DNA from: Myxococcales bacterium
GTDB lineage: Bacteria > Myxococcota_A > Polyangia > Nannocystales > Nannocystaceae
Assembly (NCBI GenBank): GCA_020633295.1
Contig: JACKDW010000003.1
Span: 558,001-622,000 of the forward strand
DNA: 64,000 nt
Reading direction: 5' to 3'
Position numbers and translations under genes: made by a program. The notes under the pieces were generated by a model, which had not been told where the DNA came from, ran no database searches, and saw nothing but the letters and a program-made list of their open reading frames with translations. Shown here piece by piece: positions 53,262 to 63,200 of the stretch; the stretch's first letter is position 1; each line of letters begins with the position of its first letter.

Positions 53262-54047
53262 TCAGAAGATCGAGGTGCGCTCGGCGAGGCCGCGATCGAT
53301 CAGCTCGCGCAGCCGCGCCTTGACCTGCTCGACCCGGTCGCGCAGCTCGTCCTCGTTGGCGATGTCGCCGTCGAAGCGCATCGGCTCGCCGAAGTTCAGC
53401 GTCACGCGGGCGGGCAGGGGGACGGGCAGCGCGATCGGGATGTACGGCGCCTGGAGCAGGCGCGCGAGCAGCTTGAAGTTGCCCGCCGAGGGGATCGTCT
53501 CCTCACAGCCGACGACGCCGACCGGGATGATCGGCACGTTGTGGGTCATGGCGATGTGCATGAACCCGTGGCCGAAGCGCTGCAGCTGGTAGCGGTCGCG
53601 GTAGGGCTTGCCGGAGCCGCGCACGCCCTCGGGGAACACGATCACGACCTCCTCGCGCCGCAGCATCTTGATGCAGTTGACCGGGTCGCCGAGCACGGCG
53701 CCCCAGGCGTTGACGAGGTTGCCGACGTAGGGGACCGTCGGCAGGAAGCGCTCGACCATGGCTCGCGCGGCGCGGGGGCCGTGCGGGTTGGTCGAGATCG
53801 CGATGCCGATGAGCAGCCCGTCGAGCGGCAGCTGGCCGCTGTGATTGGCGATCACGAGCGCGCGGCCCTGGGCCGGGATGTTCTCGAGGCCGTTGGCGAC
53901 GACGCGGAAGTAGTGGTCGTAGAACCACTTGGCCATGCTCAGCCCGACCTTGAGGTCGTCGGCGTGGTAGCCCCAGGGGTCATAGCCAAAGCTGCCGACC
54001 GGCTTCGGGATTCGGTCGATCAGCGCGTCGACCTCAGGCGAAACCAT
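53262..54047 (-). CDS. Lysophospholipid acyltransferase family protein (PlsC-like)
   Basis: A 261-residue protein from ATG 54047 (MVSPEVDALIDRIPKPVG). Motif I is NHSGQLPLD (HxxxxxD variant), motif III VIVFPEGVRGSGK, motif IV VPIIPVGVVG, all features of glycerolipid acyltransferases. An amphipathic region near residue 45 (GLSMAKWFYDHYF) may contact the membrane. It is the first gene of the pair with the SDR downstream. It probably transfers an acyl chain to a lipid intermediate. Longer upstream frames cross noncoding sequence and are rejected. Confidence 0.86.
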   Translation of the reverse strand: MVSPEVDALIDRIPKPVGSFGYDPWGYHADDLKVGLSMAKWFYDHYFRVVANGLENIPAQGRALVIANHSGQLPLDGLLIGIAISTNPHGPRAARAMVERFLPTVPYVGNLVNAWGAVLGDPVNCIKMLRREEVVIVFPEGVRGSGKPYRDRYQLQRFGHGFMHIAMTHNVPIIPVGVVGCEETIPSAGNFKLLARLLQAPYIPIALPVPLPARVTLNFGEPMRFDGDIANEDELRDRVEQVKARLRELIDRGLAERTSIF

Positions 54048-54217
54048 GCGGCTGAGCCACGATTTTCGCGGAGCGGAGATGTGTGGGAGGATGCCACACG
54101 GCCCTGGCAATTGGCAGACCGCCGGCCGGCCCCAGGGTCCGTCACGGGGGCGCTGCGCGTGTGTGACGAGGGGCGAGAAATCCCCACCGCGATCCCGGAG
54201 ATCGAGTAGCATGCCCG

Positions 54218-56167
54218 GTGCGCATGATGTCAGGATTCCGCAGCAAGCCCGTTGTCCCTCGTCTCTCCTCCCTGGGCGTGAGCTCCGTGGCGGTGGCCGT
54301 GTTGCTCGCCTCCGCCTGCACCAAGAACGAGACGCCGCCGCCCGACGACGCGAAAACGACCGCGACCGACAAGACCGGGGCCGCGCAGGACAGCGCGGGC
54401 GAGCACGCCAAGGGCCCCGCGAGCGGTTCGTCCGGTGACGTCACCCAGGCCGGGCTGCCGCAGCTCCCGGCGGCCGGGTCGATCAACGTCCCGACCCGCA
54501 GCGGCGACGAGGAGATCCTCGGTCACGTCAGCGTGCCCAACGGCGCGCGGATGATGCAGAACGTCAAGGATCACTTCGCGGTGCCGAGCATCTCCGGCTT
54601 CCTCGACGAGCAGGCGCTGCGCAACATCGGCGCCAGCATGCTCGGCGCGCGTCGGGACATCGCCTTCAACCTCGACATCTCCAAGCCCTTCGGCTGCGCG
54701 GTCGTCGACATCAAGACCTACTCGGACGGTCCGGTCGCCTGCACCTTCGCCTACAAGGGCGGCGCCGCGCAGCTCGTCAAGGACCTCGGCGACGGCGGCC
54801 AGAAGCCCGACGCGGGTGGCCACACCGCGATCTACACGATCGAGGGCAAGGACGTGTACGTCGACGCGCTCGGCGAGTCCGTCGTCGTGTCGCTCTACGA
54901 CCCGCTGTTCAAGCTCACGAGCGGCTACCTGCAGCGCAACATCGTCGAGCGGCAGACCGCGGGCGATATCGAGCTCGCGCTGTACCTGAACTACGCCTGG
55001 GACAAGTACGGCGCCGACATCAAGGGCCTGCTCGACATGGCGAAGGCCATGCAGGGCTCGACCCCCGAGATCGGCGTCCCCGAGCTCGATCAGGCGCTGG
55101 CGAAGTTCCAGGACGCCAGCGACGCGATGACGAACAAGAACCTCGAGCGCCTCGCCGACTACGAGGTCGGCGTGCTGCAGCTCGGAGCCAGCCCCGACAG
55201 CGTCTGGATGGACTTCAGCTTCGCCGTCAAGCCGGGCACGCAGTCGGCCAAGGACGCCGCGGAGTACGGCGGGCGCGTCGTCGACCGCGCGCTGCTCGAG
55301 GCGACGCCGAACGACGCCGTCGCGCTCATCGGCTGGAGCACCGACCTGCGCGCCGCCGACACGCCCACGGCGGCGGAGGCTCGACAGGCCCTGATGGTCG
55401 CCTGGTCATCGCTCACCGGACACAGCGCCGCCGACGGCGAGGCCGCGGTCAAGGCCTTCCTCGCCGAGATGCAGACGATGTACACCGGCGACGGCGCGAT
55501 GGCGCTCGTGCACCACCACGGCACGCCGGTGGCCATCTACATGTCCCAGAAGCTCAAGGCTGGCTCTGGACGCGACGCCTGGAAGGCCTGGTCGCAGAAG
55601 TTCACGCCCGACGCGGTCCTCGGGGCGCGCGGCGCCAAGTTCGTCACCTGGAGCTTCACGCCGGACGCGGGCAAGGCCGGCCCGGCCGCGATCGACCGCT
55701 GGGTCATCGAGCCCACGCCCCAGGCGATCGACGAGATGAAGCTGACGCCCGAGAAGAAGGCCGAGATCGAGAAGTGGATCGGCGGGCTCAAGGTCACCAT
55801 CGATCGCACCGAGGCCGCCGGTCACGTGATCTGGACGATCGCGCCCAAGGCCGAGGACGCGTTCGCGGCCCGGGCCGTGGCGGCGCACAACGGCACGGGC
55901 TCGCTCAAGGGCGACGCGGCGCTCGGCAAGCTGCTCTCGATCTACCCGGACGCGGCCACGGTCGGCGGCGTCGACGTGCGCAAGGGCGTCGAGTGGCTGC
56001 GCTCGTTCCCCGAACTCGCCGAGGAGATCCAGCTGAGCACGCCCCTGGGCGTCAACCTCGCGGACGCTCACCTCGCTGGCGTCTATGGCAAGGACGGCCG
56101 CTTCCAGGCTCGCCTCGGGATCTCGCAGGGTTTCGTCGACCAGCTTCGCGCCTTGGGCGGGAAGTAG
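54218..56167 (+). CDS. Large lipoprotein of unknown function
   Basis: A 649-residue protein. N-terminal signal (VAVAVLLASAC lipobox near residue 34) and a Lys/Thr/Ala/Gly linker to about 80. The body has repeated alpha/beta segments: GHVSVPNGARMMQNVKDHF, DIAFNLDISKPFGCAVVDIK, VALIGWSTDLRAADTPTA and a WVIEPTPQAIDEMKLTPEKK stretch. Few Cys, no catalytic motif. It may be a structural or binding lipoprotein. Start: GTG 54218 (5 nt after TAGCAT) or ATG 54224; both keep the signal peptide. No clear operon. Confidence 0.75.
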   Translation: MRMMSGFRSKPVVPRLSSLGVSSVAVAVLLASACTKNETPPPDDAKTTATDKTGAAQDSAGEHAKGPASGSSGDVTQAGLPQLPAAGSINVPTRSGDEEILGHVSVPNGARMMQNVKDHFAVPSISGFLDEQALRNIGASMLGARRDIAFNLDISKPFGCAVVDIKTYSDGPVACTFAYKGGAAQLVKDLGDGGQKPDAGGHTAIYTIEGKDVYVDALGESVVVSLYDPLFKLTSGYLQRNIVERQTAGDIELALYLNYAWDKYGADIKGLLDMAKAMQGSTPEIGVPELDQALAKFQDASDAMTNKNLERLADYEVGVLQLGASPDSVWMDFSFAVKPGTQSAKDAAEYGGRVVDRALLEATPNDAVALIGWSTDLRAADTPTAAEARQALMVAWSSLTGHSAADGEAAVKAFLAEMQTMYTGDGAMALVHHHGTPVAIYMSQKLKAGSGRDAWKAWSQKFTPDAVLGARGAKFVTWSFTPDAGKAGPAAIDRWVIEPTPQAIDEMKLTPEKKAEIEKWIGGLKVTIDRTEAAGHVIWTIAPKAEDAFAARAVAAHNGTGSLKGDAALGKLLSIYPDAATVGGVDVRKGVEWLRSFPELAEEIQLSTPLGVNLADAHLAGVYGKDGRFQARLGISQGFVDQLRALGGK

Positions 56168-56173
56168 CCGCCG

Positions 56174-57037
56174 TTAACGGCCGCCGCGTCGTCGCCGAAC
56201 AAGGCGCGGCGCGGCGAGCAGCAGGATCAGCGCGCTCCAGGGCGTTGTGGGCGCGGTCGAGCACCCCTGGCTCGCCGAGCGCGGCGCGCCAGGAGGTGCG
56301 CTGCGGTACCCCGGCGGCGTAAAGACCGCGCCCGGGTACCCCGGCGGATAGTGGGTCGCGCCAGGCTCGGAAGAACCCTGGGCGGGCGCGGACTCGGGTG
56401 GTGGATAGCCCGGGGACTGGTCGATCGGCGCGGGCTCATGGTGTGCCAGCGGCCGATGACCCTGGTCTGGCGAGCCCGAGTACGTCGGAGTCGGCGGGTC
56501 ACTCGCCGGCGTGTGGTAGTGCTCCGGTTCCGGTTCCGGCTCCGGTTCCGGCTCCGGTTCCGGCTCCGGCCGCGTGATCCCGCTCGTGCAGCTCCCGCTC
56601 CGGCACACGCCACCACCGCACTCGGAGTCGGAGTAGCACGTGCCGCCCGCGGTCGTGCATCGCCCGCTTCGGCACGAGCCTCCAGCGCACTCGGAGTCGG
56701 AGTAGCAGGTGCCGCCCGCCGTGGTGCATTTTCCGCCGCGACACGAGCCACCAGGACACTCGGAGTCGGAGTAGCAGGTGCCGCCGGCGGTCGTGCAGGT
56801 GCCGCTACGGCACGACCCGCCACCGCACTCGGAGTCGGAGTAGCAGGTGCCGCCGGCCGTCGTGCACTTGCTGCTCCGGCATACGCCGCCCGGGCACTCG
56901 GAGTCGGAGTAGCAGGTGCCGCCGGCGGTCGTGCATTGCCCGCTTCGGCATACGCCGCCGCCGCACTCGGAGTCGGAGTAGCAGCCACCATCGAAGACGA
57001 GCGTCAACACGAGGGACAGCGCGGAGAGTGAGCCCAC
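56174..57037 (-). CDS. CYSDSEC-repeat surface protein with MYXO-CTERM-like anchor
   Basis: About 287 residues if GTG 57037 starts; earlier codons overlap the divergent phosphodiesterase gene and are unlikely. A short hydrophobic leader (LSALSLVLTLVF) is followed by six 23-residue repeats beginning CYSDSECGGG and ending CTTAGGT, four Cys each, forming a small disulfide domain array. A Pro-Glu repeat (PEPEPEPE), a His/Pro/Tyr-rich linker and the tail GCSTAPTTPW, hydrophobic LILLLAAPRL, then RRRRGGR follow. It is likely an extended stalk anchored at the surface. Start and export efficiency are the weak points. Confidence 0.65.
   Translation of the reverse strand: MGSLSALSLVLTLVFDGGCYSDSECGGGVCRSGQCTTAGGTCYSDSECPGGVCRSSKCTTAGGTCYSDSECGGGSCRSGTCTTAGGTCYSDSECPGGSCRGGKCTTAGGTCYSDSECAGGSCRSGRCTTAGGTCYSDSECGGGVCRSGSCTSGITRPEPEPEPEPEPEPEPEHYHTPASDPPTPTYSGSPDQGHRPLAHHEPAPIDQSPGYPPPESAPAQGSSEPGATHYPPGYPGAVFTPPGYRSAPPGAPRSASQGCSTAPTTPWSALILLLAAPRLVRRRRGGR
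56586..56988 (-). repeat. Six 69-bp tandem repeats encoding disulfide units
   Basis: Each unit encodes 23 residues with four Cys (CYSDSEC..C...C). Variation is mostly in residues 8-16. The repeats are coding and have no spacers, so they are not a CRISPR. Confidence 0.8.
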
Positions 57038-57124
57038 ACCCAGATAGACGCGCGCGCCTGGTCGATGATCAAGGGGCGAATTCGCGCGTTGCGAAGGCCG
57101 TCGTGAACGTGTTGGCTTGCCCGG

Positions 57125-58147
57125 GTGCGAGCCCTCCTCCGCGCGTCGCTCCTGCCCCTGCTGATCCAGGCCTGCGCCGCGCCGAGCCCGACCGTGACGC
57201 CTGCGGCGCCGCAGACGCTGGACGCCCAGGGGCATCGCGGCGCCCGCGGCCTGGCCCCGGAGAACACGTGGATGGGCTTCGAAACGGCGCTCGCGATCGG
57301 GGTGACGACGCTCGAGCTCGACGTGGTGCTCACCGCAGACGGCGTGCCCGTCGTGCACCACGACCTGCGCCTCGATCCCGATCGCGCGCGCGTCGACGGT
57401 GAGTGGATCGCGGCGCCGGGGCCGGCGATCCGCGCGCGCACGCTCGAGTCGCTGGCGAGCGTCGACGTCGGGCGGCTGCGCCCCGGGAGCGCGGCCGCGC
57501 GTCGCTTCCCGCAGCAGCGCGGCGCCGACGGGATCACGATCCCGACGCTCGCCGAGGTCATCGCGCGCGCCGAGGAGCGCGCGGCCGGGCGCGTTCGCTA
57601 CAACATCGAGCTCAAGGGCTCGCCGCTCGAGCCCGAACTCTCACCAGACCCTTCGTACTGCGCGCGCGCCGTGATCGAGGTCGTGCGCGCGGCCGGGGTC
57701 GAGCCGCGCGTGACGATCCAGGCCTTCGACTGGTTCGCGCTCGAGCGCGCGCGCGCCTACGCGCCCGAGCTCGCGCGCGCGTACCTCACCTGCGAGCAGC
57801 CCGGCGACGACACGGTGGGACGCGGGCAGCCCGGGCCGTCGCCGTGGCTCGACGGCGACGACATCGACGCGATCCGCTCGCTGCCCGCGTTGATCCGCGC
57901 GCGCGGCGGGGCGGTGTGGTCCCCGTGTCACGCGGACGTCGACGCGGCGCGGCTCGCCGACGCCCGCGCGCGCGGCCTCGCCGTCGTGGTCTGGACCGTC
58001 AATGACCCCGAGGACATGCGCGAGCTGATCGCGCTGGGCGTCGACGGGATCATCACCGACTACCCCGACCGGCTGCGGCGCGTGCTGATCGAGCGGGGCG
58101 ACGCGCCGCCGCGCGCCTTCGCGCCGGCGGCCTCGCCCGCGCGTTGA
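57125..58147 (+). CDS. Glycerophosphodiester phosphodiesterase, exported
   Basis: A 340-residue enzyme that hydrolyses glycerophosphodiesters to glycerol-3-phosphate and an alcohol. N-terminal lipobox-like LIQAC near residue 17. Catalytic GHRGARGLAPENT near 36, then ELDVVLTADGVPVVHHD with the Glu, Asp and His, an IELKG strand, and WTVNDPEDM, GVDGIITDYP at the end. All GDPD signature residues are present. GTG 57125 is chosen as the first codon before the signal. Likely periplasmic or surface; divergent from the repeat protein, convergent with the DUF885 gene. Confidence 0.92.
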   Translation: MRALLRASLLPLLIQACAAPSPTVTPAAPQTLDAQGHRGARGLAPENTWMGFETALAIGVTTLELDVVLTADGVPVVHHDLRLDPDRARVDGEWIAAPGPAIRARTLESLASVDVGRLRPGSAAARRFPQQRGADGITIPTLAEVIARAEERAAGRVRYNIELKGSPLEPELSPDPSYCARAVIEVVRAAGVEPRVTIQAFDWFALERARAYAPELARAYLTCEQPGDDTVGRGQPGPSPWLDGDDIDAIRSLPALIRARGGAVWSPCHADVDAARLADARARGLAVVVWTVNDPEDMRELIALGVDGIITDYPDRLRRVLIERGDAPPRAFAPAASPAR

Positions 58148-58159
58148 CCGAGCGCGGCG

Positions 58160-60151
58160 CTAGGAGCCGTCGGCCCAGCCCATCAGCGCGGGCAGTCGGT
58201 GCACCGGGGGCGCGCCGTGCCCGAGCGCCTCGCCGTGAAAGCCATGGAGGTCGAGCGCCGCGCCGGCGGCCTTGGCCTGCGCCTCCGCGCGCTCCCGCAG
58301 CGCGAACCAGGCGGTCGCGCCGACGAAGTAGGTGCTCAGCTGCGTCGAGATCAGCTGCGCGCGCACCCACTTCGCGCGCGCCTCGCCCTCCTCCTGATAC
58401 GAGCGCTCGACCATCAGGCGAACAGCTTGCTCTTCGGTCATGTCGCCCGCGTGGATCTCGTTGTCGAGGATCGCGTTGGTCACGGTGCGCAGGTAGAACT
58501 TCAGGCCGTGCAGCTCGATGGCGCGGGCGCGCAGCGCCGGGTCCGTCTTGACGCGCCACAGCCCCTTCGACACGCCGCGCGGGCGCTTGGCGCCCTCGGG
58601 CGGCCCGGCGCCCGCGTAGCCGGCCTCGACCATCAGGCGCTCCGCGTAGACCGCCCAGCCCTCGATGAACGCGCCGTTCCCGAGCACCCTGCGCAGGCGC
58701 GAGGGCTCGCGCTTGCCGAGGTAGAGCTGCACGAAGTGCCCCGGGATCGCCTCGTGGATCGAGAGGATCTCGAGCATGAAGCTGTTGTACTCGCGCAGGA
58801 ACGACTCGCGGCGCTGCTCGCTCCAGTCCTCGGGGACAGGCTGCACGAGATAGAAGCTCGGCAGCCCGGGCTTCTGCGCGTCGAGCGGGCCCGGCGACGC
58901 GAGCCCGGCGATCGCGTAGCCGCGCGCGTGCGGGGGCGTCCAGATCACCTCGAGGACCTCGTTCGGGTCGAGCGGGACGAGGCGCTTGTCCGCGACGAAC
59001 CGCTGGAGCCGCTCGAGGTTGGCCTCGCACGCGTCGCGCAGCCTGGCCGCGGTCGGGTGATCGTCGGCGAGCGCCGCGAGCACGTCCCTGACGATCTGGG
59101 TGTTGAGCGCGTCCTCGTCCCCGCGCGCGTGCGCGAGGAAATTCTCGAGCGCGCCCTCCCCGAGCAGCGACGGGTAGAGCTCGCGGGCGAGCGTCGCCAT
59201 GCGGGCGCGCACGCGGTCGTGCTCCGCGCGCGCGCGCGTGACGACCTCCTCGGCGGACATGTTCGTCTGCAGCGTCAGGCGCAGGCGCGCGTCGAAGCGC
59301 TCAGGCCCGAGCCGCCACTGCCCCTTCGCGACCGGCATGATCACGTCCCGCAGCGTCGTCTGCATGCGCCGCAGCGCCTGGGCGGCCGGCGGCGATGCGT
59401 CGGCGATCCGCCGTCGCAGCTCGGGGGGCGCCGCCTTCGTGCGCTCCGGGATCTCGCGCTCGATCAGCGTGATCGCGCCGTCGAGCTGGGCCGCCGCGAC
59501 GCGGGCGTGGGGCGCGAACACCTGCTCGGCGGGCCGCAGGTTCGCGAGCGCCTGATCGATCAGCTTCGGCAGCCCCTCGAGGCGAGACGCGAGATCATCC
59601 GCGCGCTGCTCGAGCGGCGCGAAGTCGCGGCTGATCAGATCGTCGAGCCCCGAGCCGACGCTGCTCACGTAGTGAAACGGGTTGGTGTGGTGCCAGCGCT
59701 CGACGTCCAGCGCGAAGCGCCACCCGTCGACGTGGTTCTGGATGAGCTCCAGCTCGAGCGCCGCGTCGGCGTCGAGCTGCGCGCGCGGGATCGCGGCGAC
59801 CTCCCGCGTGATCTGCTCGATGAACGCGCGCTCCCGCGAGACGCCCTCGGGCGAGACGTCGGGCCAGCGGCCGTCGTGCTCGTGGGCGCCCGCCCCGGTC
59901 GCGGCCACCGGCGCGAGCGCGAAGTACCCGTCGAGCATGCGCTCGCCCAGCGCCGCGACGCGCTCGCCCGCCGGCGCCGCAGCCGGGGTCGCGCGCGCGC
60001 CCGCCTCGGGCGTCGGCGTCGCGGTCTCGGTCGCGTCCGTCTTGCACGCGCCCGCGCAGACGAGCAGCGCCGCGAGGGCGGCGACACGCGTCGCGCGGGC
60101 GCGGGCGCGGGCGCGGGGATCCGGCGTAGGTACATCGCGAGCGGAGCGCAT
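58160..60151 (-). CDS. DUF885-family lipoprotein (putative metallopeptidase)
   Basis: A 663-residue protein. Lipobox CAGAC near residue 36, Thr/Pro/Ala linker to about 60. The rest is helical with the family signature: IHEAIPGHFVQL (HExxxGH-like) at about 480, NGAFIEGWAVYAERLM at about 510 and SYFVGATAW near 630. DUF885 proteins are predicted zinc peptidases related to M3/M32 helical metallopeptidases; the second Glu is in EGWAVY. It probably degrades peptides in the periplasm. ATG 60151 is chosen over GTG 60169. Single gene. Confidence 0.88.
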   Translation of the reverse strand: MRSARDVPTPDPRARARARATRVAALAALLVCAGACKTDATETATPTPEAGARATPAAAPAGERVAALGERMLDGYFALAPVAATGAGAHEHDGRWPDVSPEGVSRERAFIEQITREVAAIPRAQLDADAALELELIQNHVDGWRFALDVERWHHTNPFHYVSSVGSGLDDLISRDFAPLEQRADDLASRLEGLPKLIDQALANLRPAEQVFAPHARVAAAQLDGAITLIEREIPERTKAAPPELRRRIADASPPAAQALRRMQTTLRDVIMPVAKGQWRLGPERFDARLRLTLQTNMSAEEVVTRARAEHDRVRARMATLARELYPSLLGEGALENFLAHARGDEDALNTQIVRDVLAALADDHPTAARLRDACEANLERLQRFVADKRLVPLDPNEVLEVIWTPPHARGYAIAGLASPGPLDAQKPGLPSFYLVQPVPEDWSEQRRESFLREYNSFMLEILSIHEAIPGHFVQLYLGKREPSRLRRVLGNGAFIEGWAVYAERLMVEAGYAGAGPPEGAKRPRGVSKGLWRVKTDPALRARAIELHGLKFYLRTVTNAILDNEIHAGDMTEEQAVRLMVERSYQEEGEARAKWVRAQLISTQLSTYFVGATAWFALRERAEAQAKAAGAALDLHGFHGEALGHGAPPVHRLPALMGWADGS

Positions 60152-60256
60152 CGTGTTCACGCGTATCACAGTCCCGGGGGCGCCGCGAGCGAGGCCCGGT
60201 CGCGGTGAGGTGATCGGTCGAGGGCGGGCGGCCCGCGTCGCGGCGCGCGGACCTCC

Positions 60257-63200
60257 TCAGCTCTCCGCGCGGTAGACCGCCGGCAGCACGACCGTGAAGC
60301 GCGAGCCGACCCCGAGCTCGCTCTCGACCGAGACGCGCCCGCCGAGCAGGCGCGCGAGGTGGCGGACGAGCGCGAGGCCGAGGCCGGTGCCCCCGGTCGC
60401 GCGGGTCGAGGAGTCGTCGACCTGCGTGAACGCGTCGAAGATGTGCATGCGCTGCGCGTCGCTCATGCCGATGCCGGTGTCGGCGACCTCGAAGCGGATC
60501 CACCGGCGCGCCTCGTCCGACGCGCGCGTCGCCGTGATGGACTCCGCGATCGTCTCCTCATCGGATGTCTCATCAGACATGTCAGCAGAGACGGTCAGCG
60601 TGATCGCGCCGTCGCGCGTGAACTTCGCGGCGTTGTGCAGCAGGTTGTACAGGATCTGCCGCAGCTTGATCGCGTCGCTGCGCATGCGCCCGATCTCGGC
60701 GTGCCCGCGGCACGCGAAGGTGTTGCCGCCCGCCGCGATCGCCGGGAGCAGCGTCGCGCCGAGCTCGTCGACGAGCTCGCGCAGCTCGATCGTCTGCTCC
60801 GCGACGACGACCTTGCCGGACTCGATGCGCGCGACCTCGAGGATGTCGCTGATGAGCGCGAGCAGGTGGTTGCCGGCGTGCTGGATCCGCGTCAGGTCGT
60901 CGAGCATGGCGCGCGCGCCCGACTCCTGCGCGAGCTCGTGCAGCAGCGCGCTGTAGCCGAGGATCGCGTTCAGCGGCGTGCGCAGCTCGTGGCTCATGGT
61001 GGCGAGGAAGCGGCTCTTGGCCTCGTTCGCCGCCTCGGCGCGCGCGCGCGCGTCCTCGAGCTGGCCGTAGTAGATCGCGTGCTCGATCGCGATCGCGGCC
61101 TGGGTCGCGAGCACGCGCGCGAGCTCGAGCCGGCCGCGGGTGAACGCGCCGGACGTCAGGTTGTTCTCGAGGTACAGCGCGCCGATCAGGTTGCCCTTGT
61201 GCGCGAGCGGGGTGCACAGCACGGAGCGCGGCCGGTGCTGGAGGACGTAGACGTCGTCGGCGAGGCGCTCATCGCTCGCGGCGTCGTCGAGCACCATCGG
61301 CGAGCCGGTGCGCGTCACGAGCCGGACGAGCGCGGGCGGGACGTCGACGCCGCTGTCGACCGCGCGCGGCGGCGCGATCGCGTGGCTGCCCGCGTCGGTC
61401 GAGTGCTGGACGTGGGCGCGCAGCGCGTTCCCCTCGGCGAGCAGCAGCACGCCGCGCTCCGCCCCGGCGCTCTCGACCGCGATGCGCACGAACTTCTCGA
61501 GCAGGCGCTCGAGCTCCATCTCCGTGGCGAACGCCTCGGTCAGCTTGAGCACGCTCGCGAAGTCGAGCGCCTGGCCGTGCTCGCCCCAGCTCGTCGCGCT
61601 CAGCGAGCCCTCTTGCCGGGTGTGCTCGCCGTCCTGCGCGGTCCGAGAGTAGCCGCGCGACGTCGTCAGCAGGTTGGTCGCGCGGGCGCGCCGGCGCGAC
61701 TCGCCGAGCTGCGGGAAGCGGCGCTCGAGCAGGCGGAGCTTGGCCAGCGCGCCCCAGCGCTCGTAGCTCATGTGCGCGCGCTGGAGGTACAGCACCGCGA
61801 ACTCGTCGAGCCCGCGCGCGTGGAAGAACCGGCCGGCGCGCTCCTGCGCCATGGCGAGCAGGTGCGTCAGCCCGCTCTCGCGCAGCTGCCGGATCGCGTC
61901 GTCGTAGCGGCGGATCGCCGCGTGATCGTCTCGGCGGTGTCGCGCGAGTTCTGCCTCGAGGAGCAGGTATGATCCGCGGTAGTTCGCGGGCCCGTCGTCG
62001 GCCCAGCTCCGCAGCGCCCGCGCGAGCCCGCGCAGCCGCCGGACCGCGCGCAGGCGCTGCGTCGCGCTCGCGCGCGTCAGCGAGTCCGCGAGCGCGAGCC
62101 CCAGCAGCAGCTGCAGGTAGGCGACCATCGGCGTCAGCCCGAGCACGCGGCTCGCCTCGGCGTGCGCCCTCTCGGCGAGCTCGAGCGCCTGCGTCGGGCG
62201 CCCGTGGAGGTAGAGCAGCTCCGTCTTGAACACCCAGTACGAGACGCGCAGCTGCGGGCTCTCGCGCGCCAGCAGCCCCGAGACGACCGCGCGCTCGTCG
62301 AAGCGTCGGTCGGTCATGCTGTGCGGCGCGTCGGTCTTCCCGCGCAGCGCGAGGATCCGCTGACGGTTGAGCGCGCACCACAGCTCGCCCTCCTCGTGCC
62401 GCGTCCCCTCGGCGTAGCGCTGGCACTCGTCGAGCGCCTCGAGCAGCTCCTCGAGCGGGCAGCCGGCCGCCATCGCGTTCAGCACGCGCACCATGTGGGC
62501 CCACGACGTCGTGGTCTGGTCGCCGGCCTCGACGCCGGCCTCGATCGCCTCGAGCAGGAACGGATCCCCGCGCGTGAACGGGTGGAAGCGGTGCTGGATC
62601 GTCGAGGCGTACGTCATCTTGACGGCCGCCTCGACGCCGCGGTCGGGGTAGCGCTCGAGCATCTCGAGCGCGAGCTCGCCGTACACGCGCATCGGGTCGC
62701 TCGAGCCCCGCATCTGGCTCTCGATCAGCGCGTACACGAGGAAGCTGCGGGCCGAGAGCGGGCTGTTGCCGTGTCGCGCCGTGACCGCGAACGCGCGCAG
62801 CCCCGCGGTCGCGACCAGCATCGGGCGATCGGCGTACGAGGTCGTCGCGATGTCCGAGAGCAGGCGCAGGAGCTCGAGCACCCGCGGGTCCTGGATCTCG
62901 GGGTGCTCGGCGAGCGCGCGCGTGGTCTTGCGGCCGAGCGCTCGCCTCGCGCGCGTCAGCTCGAGCAGCAGGTGGCGCGGCTTCGGGTCCGTCGCGAGCC
63001 GGACGCCGAGTCGCTCGAGCGCCTTCAGGGCGACGTCTCGGGCCTCTCGCGTGCGCCCGAGGTGCATCAGGATCGTGCCCTTGCGCCGGTAGGTCTGCGC
63101 GCGCTCGAGATCCGTGTACGCGCGCTCCATCAGCGTGTGGAACAGGCGGTCAGCGCCCAGGTAGTCGTGCTCGAGCAGCGCGCTCTCGAGCGCCGCGAGG

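Noticed and set aside
56586..56988. Tandem 69-bp repeats as a CRISPR array
   Set aside because: Units are contiguous without unique spacers, stay in frame and encode four-Cys domains of a surface protein; no cas genes nearby.
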